From Cellulomonas sp. (GTDB lineage: Bacteria; Actinomycetota; Actinomycetes; Actinomycetales; Cellulomonadaceae), in NCBI GenBank assembly GCA_027451305.1, contig DAIDJQ010000111.1:1-17099 (forward strand): a DNA stretch of 17,099 nt. Direction: 5' to 3'. Numbering within the stretch: the first letter of the stretch is position 1; each line of letters begins with the position of its first letter. The notes beneath the pieces are model-generated. The model saw only the letters and a list, made by a program, of their open reading frames with translations. It was not told the origin of the DNA and made no database searches. Position numbers and translations under genes: made by a program. Below, one piece after another: positions 8,212 to 14,999 of the stretch.

Positions 8212-10950
8212 TCAGTGCCCGGCCTCGTGCCAGCTCGAGCCGGTACCAACCGAGACGTCCAACGGGACCTGGAGCGGTCCTCCGGGCACCTCGGCCCCCG
8301 CGGCACCCATCTGCTCTCGGACCAGGGCCTCCACCTCGGCGAGCTCGCTCGGGGCGACCTCGAGCACCAGCTCGTCGTGAACCTGGAGCAGCATGCGGGA
8401 CGCCAGCCCGCGCCGGGTCAGCTCGCGGTCGACGCCCAGCATCGCGATCTTGATCAGGTCCGCGGCGCTGCCCTGGATCGGTGCGTTGAGCGCCATCCGC
8501 TCGGCCGCGTCCCGGCGTGCCCGGTTGTCGCTCGAGAGGTCCGGCAGGTAGCGGCGCCGACCGAGGATCGTGGCGGTGTACCCCGTGGCCCGCGCCTGGT
8601 CGACGACCCCGGTCAGGTACTCACGAACTCCGCCGAACCGCGAGAAGTAGTCCGCCATCAGTGCGGACGCCTCTGCGACGTCGATGGACAGCTGCTGGGA
8701 CAAGCCGTAGGACGACAGGCCGTAGGCCAGGCCGTAGCTCATCGCCTTGATCTTCGACCGCATCGCCGGCGTCACCTGGTCGACCGGCACCGCGAACACG
8801 TGCGACGCGACGTAGCTGTGCAGGTCCTCACCGCTGCGGAACGCCTCGATCAGCCCCTCGTCGCCCGAGAGGTGGGCCATGATCCGCATCTCGATCTGCG
8901 AGTAGTCGGCCGTCAGCAGCGTCTCGAACGGCGCCGTGACAACGAAGGCGCGGCGGATCTGCCGCCCCGCCTCCGTGCGGATCGGGATGTTCTGCAGGTT
9001 GGGGTCGGCGGAGGACAGCCGCCCGGTCGCAGCGATCGTCTGCTGGAACGTCGTGTGGATGCGCGAGTCGGGCGCGACGGAACGGAGCAGGCCCTCCACC
9101 GTCTGACGGAGCCGGATCGCGTCCCGGTGCGCCAGCAGGTGCTCGAGGAACGGGTGCTGGGTCCGGGCGAAGAGGTCGGTCAGCGCGGCCGCGTCGGTGG
9201 TGTAACCCGTCTTGATCTTCTTGGTCCGGGGCATGCCGAGCTGGTCGAACAGCACCTCCTGCAGCTGCTTGGGTGAGCCGAGGTTCACCTCTCGGCCGAT
9301 CACCGCGTACGCGTCGGCTGCCGCGGCCTGGACCTGATGGTCGAACTCGCGCTCGAGGCCCGCCAGGTACTCCCCGTCCACGCCGATCCCGGTACGCTCC
9401 ATGCGCGCGAGCACGCCCTGGAGCGGGAGCTCGACCCGGTCGAGGAGGCCGCGGGCACCCCTGTCGGCGAGCTCGGCGCCGAGCACGTCGGTCAGGTCCC
9501 GCACCGCAGCTGCTCGCACGGCGGCCCGGTGCCCCTCGCCGGCACCGTCCAGCTCCAGGTCCAGAGCGCCCTGGGCCCCGGACGCACCGTCGTCCTGGCC
9601 GAGCTCGCGCCGCAGGTAGCCGATCGCGAGGTCGGGCAGGTCGTACGCCCGCCGATCCGGCTGGCACAGATAGGCGGCGAGCTCCGTGTCGAAGACGACA
9701 CCTGCGAGCGGCAGCCCCCGTCCCATCAGCGCGTGCCACGACTCCTTGGCTCCGTGCAACGACTTCGGCGCCGCCTCGTCCGCCAGCCACGCCGCCAGCG
9801 CGCTCTCGTCAGCCGGGTCGATCTCGGCCAGGTCGAACGCCACCGCCTCCCCCGCGGCGTCGGCGACGGCGATCCCCCACGCATCCCCGCCCGCCGGCGC
9901 CCCGGAACCCCGGACGTCCACACCGAGGACGTTGCCCGCCCGGTCGCGGAGCCACGGTGCGAGGCCTCCGGCGCCGACAGAGACGAGGTCCGGCGCGGCC
10001 CCGGCGAGCGGCGCCTGCTGCGCCTGCTCGTCCGGGAGCATGGCAAAGAGCCGGTCGCGCAACGTGCGGAACTCGAGCTCGTCGAGGATGGTGTGCAGGG
10101 CCTGCCGGTCCCACGGCCGGACGGCGAGGTCCTCCGGGCCGAGCGGCAGGTCCAGGTCGTCCACGAGACGGTTGAGCCGGCGGTTCAGCTGAACCTGCTC
10201 CAGGTTTGCCCGCAACGACTCCCCCGCCTTGCCGGGGATCCTGTCGGCGGCTGCCACCACCCCGTCAAGACCCCCGTAGCCGAGCACCCACTTCGCCGCT
10301 GTCTTCGGCCCGACGCCGGGTACACCGGGGAGGTTGTCGCTCGTCTCCCCCACCAGCGCCGCGAGGTCCGGGTACAGCTCGGGCGACAGGCCGTAGCGCT
10401 CCTCTACCGCCGCCGGCGTCATCCGGCTCAGCTCCGAGACCCCGCGGACCGGGTAGAGGACCGTCACCGCGGGGCCGATGAGCTGGAACGAGTCCCGGTC
10501 CCCCGAGCAGATCAGCACATCCATGCCCTGGTCACGCCCCTGGGAGGCAAGCGTCGCCAGCACGTCGTCCGCCTCGAAGCCCGCCTTCTCGAGCACCTGG
10601 ATGTGCAGCGTGTCGAGGACGCGCCGGATGATGTCCACCTGTCCGCGGAACGGCTCCGGGCTCGCGTCCCGGTTGGCCTTGTACTGCTCGTAGGTCTCCG
10701 ACCGGAAGGTCGTCCGCCCGACGTCGAACGCCACCGCCACATGGGTCGGCTGCTCGTCGCGGAGCAGGTTCGCCAGCATCGACGTGAACCCGAAGACGGC
10801 GTTGGTCGGCTGCCCCGTGGAGGTGGCGAACTTGTCCACGGGGAGGGCGAAGAAGGCCCGGTAGGCCATCGAGTGCCCGTCGATGAGCAGCAGCCGCGGT
10901 CGCTGCCCGGGGCCGGTGGTGGTCGCGGTCGCTGGCTCCGTCTGGCTCAC
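8212..10950 (-). CDS. polA: DNA polymerase I
   Basis: Pol I fills gaps in repair and removes Okazaki RNA primers. The 912-residue product (GTG 10950) has an N-terminal 5' nuclease (about 18-310) with DGHSMAYRAF, SGDRDSFQL and the helix-hairpin-helix LPGVPGVGPKTA. The middle exonuclease-like domain (about 330-510) is degenerate: the DxE metal motif reads DVR and exo II and III are not recognisable, so proofreading is unlikely. The polymerase domain has motif A DYSQIEMR, O-helix RSKIKAMSYG and motif C VHDELVLE. The O-helix has Tyr where E. coli has Phe762, as in mycobacterial Pol I. GTG 10950 is preferred to ATG 10971 because a TAGGTT box lies 7 nt upstream of it; sequence to 11079 would cover the divergent thioesterase. 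Confidence 0.96.
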   Translation of the reverse strand: MSQTEPATATTTGPGQRPRLLLIDGHSMAYRAFFALPVDKFATSTGQPTNAVFGFTSMLANLLRDEQPTHVAVAFDVGRTTFRSETYEQYKANRDASPEPFRGQVDIIRRVLDTLHIQVLEKAGFEADDVLATLASQGRDQGMDVLICSGDRDSFQLIGPAVTVLYPVRGVSELSRMTPAAVEERYGLSPELYPDLAALVGETSDNLPGVPGVGPKTAAKWVLGYGGLDGVVAAADRIPGKAGESLRANLEQVQLNRRLNRLVDDLDLPLGPEDLAVRPWDRQALHTILDELEFRTLRDRLFAMLPDEQAQQAPLAGAAPDLVSVGAGGLAPWLRDRAGNVLGVDVRGSGAPAGGDAWGIAVADAAGEAVAFDLAEIDPADESALAAWLADEAAPKSLHGAKESWHALMGRGLPLAGVVFDTELAAYLCQPDRRAYDLPDLAIGYLRRELGQDDGASGAQGALDLELDGAGEGHRAAVRAAAVRDLTDVLGAELADRGARGLLDRVELPLQGVLARMERTGIGVDGEYLAGLEREFDHQVQAAAADAYAVIGREVNLGSPKQLQEVLFDQLGMPRTKKIKTGYTTDAAALTDLFARTQHPFLEHLLAHRDAIRLRQTVEGLLRSVAPDSRIHTTFQQTIAATGRLSSADPNLQNIPIRTEAGRQIRRAFVVTAPFETLLTADYSQIEMRIMAHLSGDEGLIEAFRSGEDLHSYVASHVFAVPVDQVTPAMRSKIKAMSYGLAYGLSSYGLSQQLSIDVAEASALMADYFSRFGGVREYLTGVVDQARATGYTATILGRRRYLPDLSSDNRARRDAAERMALNAPIQGSAADLIKIAMLGVDRELTRRGLASRMLLQVHDELVLEVAPSELAEVEALVREQMGAAGAEVPGGPLQVPLDVSVGTGSSWHEAGH

Positions 10951-10957
10951 GGGTGCC

Positions 10958-10963
10958 AACCTA
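10958..10963 (-). promoter_or_regulatory. -10 box for leaderless polA mRNA
   Basis: TAGGTT (TANNNT consensus) on the minus strand, followed by 7 nt and then GTG 10950. No SD is present. It lies in the 19-bp gap between the polA and thioesterase starts, so the -35 region would fall inside the thioesterase coding sequence; no good -35 hexamer is seen. Confidence 0.5.
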
Positions 10964-10969
10964 TCTGCC

Positions 10970-11362
10970 ATGTCCGACACCGCCCCGTCCGCCGGCACCC
11001 TCATGGAGCGCATGGGGATCGAGGTCACGACGATCACCGCCGACCGCGCCGAGGGCCGCATGCCGGTCGCCGGCAACACCCAACCGCTCGGCCTGCTGCA
11101 CGGCGGCGCGTCAGCGGTGCTCGCCGAGACCCTGAGCTCCTACGCGGCCCAGGCACATGCCGGGCCCGACCGTGCGGCGGTCGGCATCGAGCTCAGCGCC
11201 ACGCACCACAGGTCCGCGCGGGAGGGCTGGGTGCACGGGGTCGCGACCGCGGTGCACCTCGGCCGGTCGTTGGCGACCTACGAGGTCGCGCTCGACGACG
11301 ACGGCGGCCGACGGCTCTGCACCGCCCGGGTCACCTGCATGCTGATCGACGTCCGCGACTGA
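10970..11362 (+). CDS. PaaI/MenI-like hotdog-fold acyl-CoA thioesterase
   Basis: The 130-residue product is a single hotdog-fold thioesterase of the PaaI/EntH/MenI group, which hydrolyses aromatic or acyl-CoA thioesters. The signature GLLHGGASAVLAETLSS (41-57) holds the conserved His44 and the catalytic Glu53, and GIELSATHHR (72-81) is the second conserved strand. Similar proteins include 1,4-dihydroxy-2-naphthoyl-CoA hydrolase of menaquinone synthesis, but the substrate is not fixed by the sequence. ATG 10970 gives MSDTAPSAGTLMERMG, a usual N-terminus; no SD is visible and only 19 bp separate it from the polA GTG, so it may be leaderless or have its promoter within polA. Its last 85 bp overlap the acetyltransferase on the other strand. 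Confidence 0.9.
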   Translation: MSDTAPSAGTLMERMGIEVTTITADRAEGRMPVAGNTQPLGLLHGGASAVLAETLSSYAAQAHAGPDRAAVGIELSATHHRSAREGWVHGVATAVHLGRSLATYEVALDDDGGRRLCTARVTCMLIDVRD

Positions 11363-11994
11363 CGAACACCGTGCGTGCCGGTCGCACCTGCGGGTGCGGC
11401 CAGAGCGTCCTCGTCGCGCGCCCGAGCCTGCCGCCTGCGCGCGATCAGGTCCTCGAGACCGTGTCGCGACGGCCGGCGCACCGGTCCGCCGAGGTTGACC
11501 TGACCCTGGCCGAGCCGGCGCGCCAGTGCAGCAGTGGTGACGACCCGGTGTGCGGCCGCCGGGGCGAACCCGACCTGGGCGAGGAACCGATGCATGCCCC
11601 GTGCGCCGGGCAGCGGCGAGGCGTACACCTCGAGTGCACCGGCCTGCTCGGCGAGCTCCGCTGCTGCGAGCAGGAGCGCGTGCCCGAGCCCTCGCCGACG
11701 GGCACGCTGTCGCACGTAGAGCGACTCCAGCGTCAGGACGACGGCGTCCGAGAACGGACCCGGCCCGACGATGCGTGTCAGCAGCAACCCGTCGACCTCG
11801 TCGTCGCTGGTGGCGATCAGGATGGCTCCGCCAGGCATGTTGAGGAGCGTCAGGAGCTGGTCGCGCAACCGGACCGGGTCATCCGTGCACAGCTGGGCGC
11901 CCACCATGAGCTCTGCGCGTGCCTCGAGGCAGAGGTCGACGAGATCCGCCACATCCTCGACGCGGGCCGATCGGGTCAGGACTCCTGGACGCAC
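11278..11994 (-). CDS. GNAT-family N-acetyltransferase with extended C-terminus
   Basis: The core (about residues 5-160) is a Gcn5-related acetyltransferase fold: RSARVEDVADLVDLCLEA at the N-terminus, strand 4 TLESLYV, and the acetyl-CoA pyrophosphate loop RQRARRRGLG (about 95-104). Strand 5 and its helix follow as LEVYASPLPGARGMHRFLAQVGF. The substrate is unknown. A start at GTG 11994 has GAGGAGG upstream (11-nt gap); GTG 12033 would add 13 residues with no SD. After the core is a roughly 70-residue Arg/Ala-rich tail; its last 28 residues lie antisense to the thioesterase and end in a low-complexity Ser run, so the natural stop may once have been earlier. The gene lies between the thioesterase and the ANTAR regulator, a placement also seen around actinobacterial polA as far as I recall. 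Confidence 0.82.
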   Translation of the reverse strand: MRPGVLTRSARVEDVADLVDLCLEARAELMVGAQLCTDDPVRLRDQLLTLLNMPGGAILIATSDDEVDGLLLTRIVGPGPFSDAVVLTLESLYVRQRARRRGLGHALLLAAAELAEQAGALEVYASPLPGARGMHRFLAQVGFAPAAAHRVVTTAALARRLGQGQVNLGGPVRRPSRHGLEDLIARRRQARARDEDALAAPAGATGTHGVRQSRTSISMQVTRAVQSRRPPSSSSATS

Positions 11995-12135
11995 GGCTGC
12001 TCGTACCTCCTCGCAGGGACCGGCTCTGGCCACGGCCCACTCTGCCCCCGCGGTGCGCCTCGACGATCATGGACCAACGTCCACCTGCGGGGCCAGTCCC
12101 AGGGCGAACAAAGGTGGGGCACAGCGCAGACGGGC

Positions 12136-12813
12136 TCAGGATGCGCTGCCGCCGCCGACCTGCTCGATCACCGCGTCGGCCACCTCGCGCATCGTGAGCC
12201 GGCGGTCCATCGAGGTCTTCTGGATCCAGCGGAACGACTCCGGCTCCGTCAGACCCATCTTCGTCATGAGCAGGCCCTTGGCCCGGTCCACCCGCTTGCG
12301 GGTCTCGAACCGCTCAGCCAGGTCCGCGACCTCAGACTCCAGCGCGGTGATCTGCGCGTAGCGGGAGATCGCGATCTCCACGGCGGGCAGCAGGTCTGCA
12401 GGGCTGAACGGCTTGACCACGTAGGCCATCGCGCCCGCGTCGCGCGCCCGCTCGACCAGGTCGGTCTGCGAGAACGCCGTGAGCAGGACGACGGGCGCGA
12501 GGTGCGCCTTGCCGATCTTCTCGGCAGCCGAGATGCCGTCGAGGACGGGCATCTTCACGTCCATCACGACGACGTCCGGCTTGAGCTCGCTCGCGAGCGC
12601 GAACGCCTCTTCGCCGTTCCCGGCCTCGCCGACCACGTCGAAGCCTGCGTCGCGGAGCGTCTCGACGACGTCCATCCGGATCAGGGCCTCATCCTCGGCG
12701 ACCACCGCACGGCGGGCGGGGCGGGCCGTCGGCGCGGGGCGGTCGGCCTCCGTGCGGGTCGGCGTGGTCAGATCGAGGTCGGCGGCTGCGCCAGGGGTGT
12801 CCTTCGGGCTCAC
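12136..12813 (-). CDS. pdtaR: PdtaR-type response regulator with ANTAR RNA-binding domain
   Basis: This 225-residue regulator has a receiver domain (about 35-150) with acidic pair Glu40-Asp41, phosphoacceptor Asp85 (VVVMDVKMP), Thr112 and Lys134 (VVKPFS). A helical linker then leads to an ANTAR domain (about 155-216, DRAKGLLMTKMGLTEPESFRWIQ). ANTAR domains bind paired hexaloop hairpins in nascent RNA and prevent termination. M. tuberculosis Rv1626 (PdtaR), phosphorylated by the kinase PdtaS, is the named relative; no kinase is in this window, and in relatives it is also encoded elsewhere. The first 34 residues are a disordered Pro/Thr-rich extension. GTG 12813 is chosen because TAGGCT lies 6 nt upstream, giving a leaderless mRNA; GTG 12819 would abut the box. 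Confidence 0.93.
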   Translation of the reverse strand: MSPKDTPGAAADLDLTTPTRTEADRPAPTARPARRAVVAEDEALIRMDVVETLRDAGFDVVGEAGNGEEAFALASELKPDVVVMDVKMPVLDGISAAEKIGKAHLAPVVLLTAFSQTDLVERARDAGAMAYVVKPFSPADLLPAVEIAISRYAQITALESEVADLAERFETRKRVDRAKGLLMTKMGLTEPESFRWIQKTSMDRRLTMREVADAVIEQVGGGSAS

Positions 12814-12819
12814 GGGCAC

Positions 12820-12825
12820 AGCCTA
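12820..12825 (-). promoter_or_regulatory. -10 box for leaderless pdtaR mRNA
   Basis: TAGGCT (TANNNT) on the minus strand, then GTGCCC, then the GTGAGC start at 12813. No SD. Spacing and flanking match the polA box. Confidence 0.5.
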
Positions 12826-12892
12826 GTCGGCGTCCCGACCTCGGCCCTCGTCCATGTCGCAGCTGATCGCTCCGGCCCGCGCCCCGGGGCAC

Positions 12893-12898
12893 TATCGT
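12893..12898 (+). promoter_or_regulatory. -10-like box for the tRNA gene
   Basis: TATCGT (TANNNT) ends 9 nt before the tRNA 5' end. No clear -35 lies at 16-18 bp. The box is in the 94-bp gap between pdtaR and the tRNA. Confidence 0.4.
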
Positions 12899-12907
12899 TC
12901 CGCCCAA

Positions 12908-12981
12908 GCCCCGATAGCCCAACCGGCAGAGGCGTTCGGCTCAAACCCGATCCAGTGTGGGTTCGAATCCCACTCGGGGCA
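12908..12981 (+). tRNA. tRNA with CAA anticodon (Leu, UUG), short variable loop
   Basis: A 74-nt cloverleaf can be drawn. The acceptor stem is perfect over 7 bp (GCCCCGA 12908-12914 with TCGGGGC 12974-12980). The T-arm is perfect: GTGGG, loop TTCGAAT, CCCAC (12957-12973). The D-loop has the conserved GG. The anticodon loop CTCAAAC (12940-12946) puts CAA at 12942-12944, and the discriminator is A. CCA is not encoded. Oddities: the variable loop is only 5 nt (CCAGT), whereas leucine tRNAs carry a long arm; the D-stem has a C-A mismatch and the anticodon stem a T-T mismatch at its base. The tRNA fold is clear; leucine charging is uncertain, and it may be a specialised or decaying tRNA. Confidence 0.8.
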
Positions 12982-13241
12982 CCCCCTGACCTGCGACGAT
13001 GCACCTTCGTGGAAGATATGTGGAAGATCATTCCTTGAGGCCACGCTCCTGCTGCCGGTCTTCGACACAGCAGCGACCGAGCACCATGGGTTGCTGACGA
13101 GAGGACGCCGGGTCCGGCACCCCTCTACTCGCCCGGCTTCGAACGACCGTCTTCGTCGCGGCCGTCTGCTGACAGCGGAAGGCCGATGAGCTGGGCCGGG
13201 CCCGAGCCCAGCCCTTCGATCCCCCGACTCCGCGACGGCGT
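12982..13241. other. 260-bp intergenic region between the tRNA and the redox operon
   Basis: I see no supported gene. It contains a 9-bp direct repeat GTGGAAGAT (13009-13017 and 13020-13028) just past the tRNA 3' end, in a stretch lower in GC than its surroundings, and a hairpin at 13191-13211. No copy of the tRNA 3' end, which would mark an att site, is seen elsewhere in the window. Confidence 0.6.
13191..13211 (-). terminator. hairpin downstream of the redox operon, terminator candidate
   Basis: CTGGGC (13191-13196) pairs with GCCCAG (13206-13211) around a GC-rich 9-nt loop, about 30 bp past the flavoprotein stop. No T-tract. Weak on its own; position is the main support. Confidence 0.3.
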
Positions 13242-14630
13242 TCAGACGCGCGGGCGGCCGTACTCGGATACCCATGCCTGGGCTGCGACCTGCACCGCGT
13301 CCCACGGAGACCCGAGCGGCGGCGTGTAGGACATGTCGAGCTCGCTGATCGCGTCGACCGTCATGTCATGGAAGAGGGCTGCGGCGTAGACGTCGACGCG
13401 TTTGGCGATCTCTGCGCCACGGCTGCCGACCAGCTGCGCTCCGAGCAGCCGGCCACTCCACTGGTCGCCGGTGACGCGGATCGTGATCGGCGACGCGCCG
13501 GGGTAGTACGCCTTGTGATCATCTGACCTGGCGGTCGAGCTCCACGGCATGAAGCCCACGTCTTCGGCCTCGTGGTCGCGCAAGCCGGTGCGGGCGGCGA
13601 CCAGGTCGAAGACCTTCACGACCTGCGTCCCGAGCGATCCGGCGTACCGCGCGCGACCGCCCAGTGCGTTCTCGCCGGCGACGCGACCCTGCTTGTGCGC
13701 GGTCGTCCCCAGCGGCAGGTAGGTCAGGTCGAGCAGGCGATGGTGGGTCGCGACGCAGTCGCCGGCTGCCCACACGTGCGGCAGACCTGTCGCCATGGTC
13801 TCGTCGACGAGCACGGCACCGCGGGGCCCGGTCTGGGCGCCCGCCTGGACGAGCAGGTCGGTGTCCGGGCGGACGCCCACCACGACGAGGACCAGGTCGA
13901 CGTCCCAGGCGAGCGGTCCGTCGTCGGAGCGCCCTTCGACCCTTAGGCGGCCCTGAGCGCCGTCGGGCCGGCCGATGCGCATGACGGTCGCGCTCGTGTG
14001 CACCGCGACGCCGCAGCGGGTGAGCTCGGCGTGGACGAGCGCACCGAGCTCGGGATCGACCGTCGGGAGGACCTCAGGCAGCGTCTCCACCTGTGTGACG
14101 TGGACGCCCCGTCGGGTCAGGCCTTCGGCCATCTCGAGGCCGACGTACCCCGCCCCGACGATCAGGGCGCTCGACGGACGGATCCGTTCCAGGCTCGTTT
14201 CGAGTGCGAGCGTGTCGCCCATTGAGTGCAGCACGTGCACGCCGTCGTCGGGGCCGAGCTGGTCGAGCCCGTCGATCGGTGGCCGCACAGGAACGGCCCC
14301 GGTGGCGACGACGAGCTCGTCGTACGACAGCCACGACGCGTGCCCGTGCTCGTCGGCCAAGGCAACCCGCTGCGCGGCGACGTCGATCGCGGTGGCCCGA
14401 GTCTTCAGCCGCAGCCGCATCCCGGTGGCTTCGAGGTCCGCGATGCTGCGGTGCGCGAGGTTCGACCAGTGCGCGACGTCGCCGGCCACGTAGTACGGGA
14501 TCCCGCAGATGGAGAAGTTCGGGTAGGCGTCGGCGACGACCACCGTGACCTCGCAGCCGGGGTCGAGCTCGCGCGCGCGCAACGCGGCGGCGATCCCCGC
14601 GTCGCTCCCGCCGACGGCCACGACGTGCAT
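13242..14630 (-). CDS. CoA-disulfide reductase / NADH oxidase-like flavoprotein
   Basis: This is a 462-residue member of the single-cysteine pyridine nucleotide-disulfide reductase group (CoA-disulfide reductase, NADH oxidase, NADH peroxidase). Visible are an N-terminal FAD motif VAVGGSDAG (4-12, a variant of GxGxxG), the redox cysteine Cys42 in NFSICGIPYYVAGD, the NAD(P)H motif LIVGAGYVGLEMAEG (156-170), the second FAD motif VWAAGDC (286-292) and the C-terminal dimerisation domain ending in SYTPPLGSPWDAVQVAA, where the family has its conserved tyrosine. Substrate may be a CoA-type or other low-molecular-weight disulfide, or oxygen; sequence does not decide. ATG 14630 has GAGAGGA upstream. 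It is the last gene of the arsenate/thioredoxin operon, 36 bp after the thioredoxin. Confidence 0.9.
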   Translation of the reverse strand: MHVVAVGGSDAGIAAALRARELDPGCEVTVVVADAYPNFSICGIPYYVAGDVAHWSNLAHRSIADLEATGMRLRLKTRATAIDVAAQRVALADEHGHASWLSYDELVVATGAVPVRPPIDGLDQLGPDDGVHVLHSMGDTLALETSLERIRPSSALIVGAGYVGLEMAEGLTRRGVHVTQVETLPEVLPTVDPELGALVHAELTRCGVAVHTSATVMRIGRPDGAQGRLRVEGRSDDGPLAWDVDLVLVVVGVRPDTDLLVQAGAQTGPRGAVLVDETMATGLPHVWAAGDCVATHHRLLDLTYLPLGTTAHKQGRVAGENALGGRARYAGSLGTQVVKVFDLVAARTGLRDHEAEDVGFMPWSSTARSDDHKAYYPGASPITIRVTGDQWSGRLLGAQLVGSRGAEIAKRVDVYAAALFHDMTVDAISELDMSYTPPLGSPWDAVQVAAQAWVSEYGRPRV

Positions 14631-14666
14631 GCGCGTTCCTCTCTGGTGCGCTTGGCTTGCTGGGGG

Positions 14667-14999
14667 TCAGACGACGGCGAGCAACTCCTCGAGCTCCTGC
14701 GCGATGGTGGCCTTCGGCCGGGCGCCGATGACCGACTTCACGAGCTCACCGCCGGAGTAGAAGTTGAGCGTCGGGATCGACACGATCCCGTACTCCGAGG
14801 TGACCTGGGGGTTCTCGTCGGCGTTGAGCTTGACGATCTTCAAGCGACCCTCGTAGGTCGCGGCGAGCTCCTCGAGCACCGGCGCGACGAGGCGGCACGG
14901 CCCGAACCAGGGCGACCAGAAGTCGACCACTACGGGTATCGGCGAGCCGAGCACGTCGGCGGCGAACGTCGCGTCGGTCACGGGGCTGGTCGTGCTCAT
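14667..14999 (-). CDS. trxA: thioredoxin-like protein with WFGPC active site (first Cys lost)
   Basis: The 110-residue product has the complete thioredoxin fold sequence: VVDFW with buried Asp26, the active-site segment WFGPC at 31-35, LNADENP, and the cis-proline Pro76 in SIPTLNF, ending in an amphipathic helix. Numbering matches E. coli Trx exactly, so the nucleophilic Cys32 is Phe (codon TTC) while Cys35 is kept. A canonical thioredoxin reduces disulfides through both cysteines; this one cannot form the internal disulfide, so ordinary cycling with TrxB is not expected. Its ATG overlaps the trxB stop by 4 nt (ATGA), implying coupled translation. It could be a binding partner, a monothiol redox protein, a mutant allele, or carry a base error. 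Confidence 0.9.
   Translation of the reverse strand: MSTTSPVTDATFAADVLGSPIPVVVDFWSPWFGPCRLVAPVLEELAATYEGRLKIVKLNADENPQVTSEYGIVSIPTLNFYSGGELVKSVIGARPKATIAQELEELLAVV

Noticed and set aside
9337..13038. 1233-codon plus-strand open frame
   Set aside because: It is antisense to polA, the acetyltransferase and pdtaR and even crosses the tRNA. Its composition is the complement of high-GC third positions and has no domain signature.
13138..13155. LexA-like site TTCGAACGACCGTCTTCG
   Set aside because: Only the left half matches the actinobacterial SOS box (TCGAAC-N4-GTTCGA); the right half does not, and no SOS gene starts nearby.
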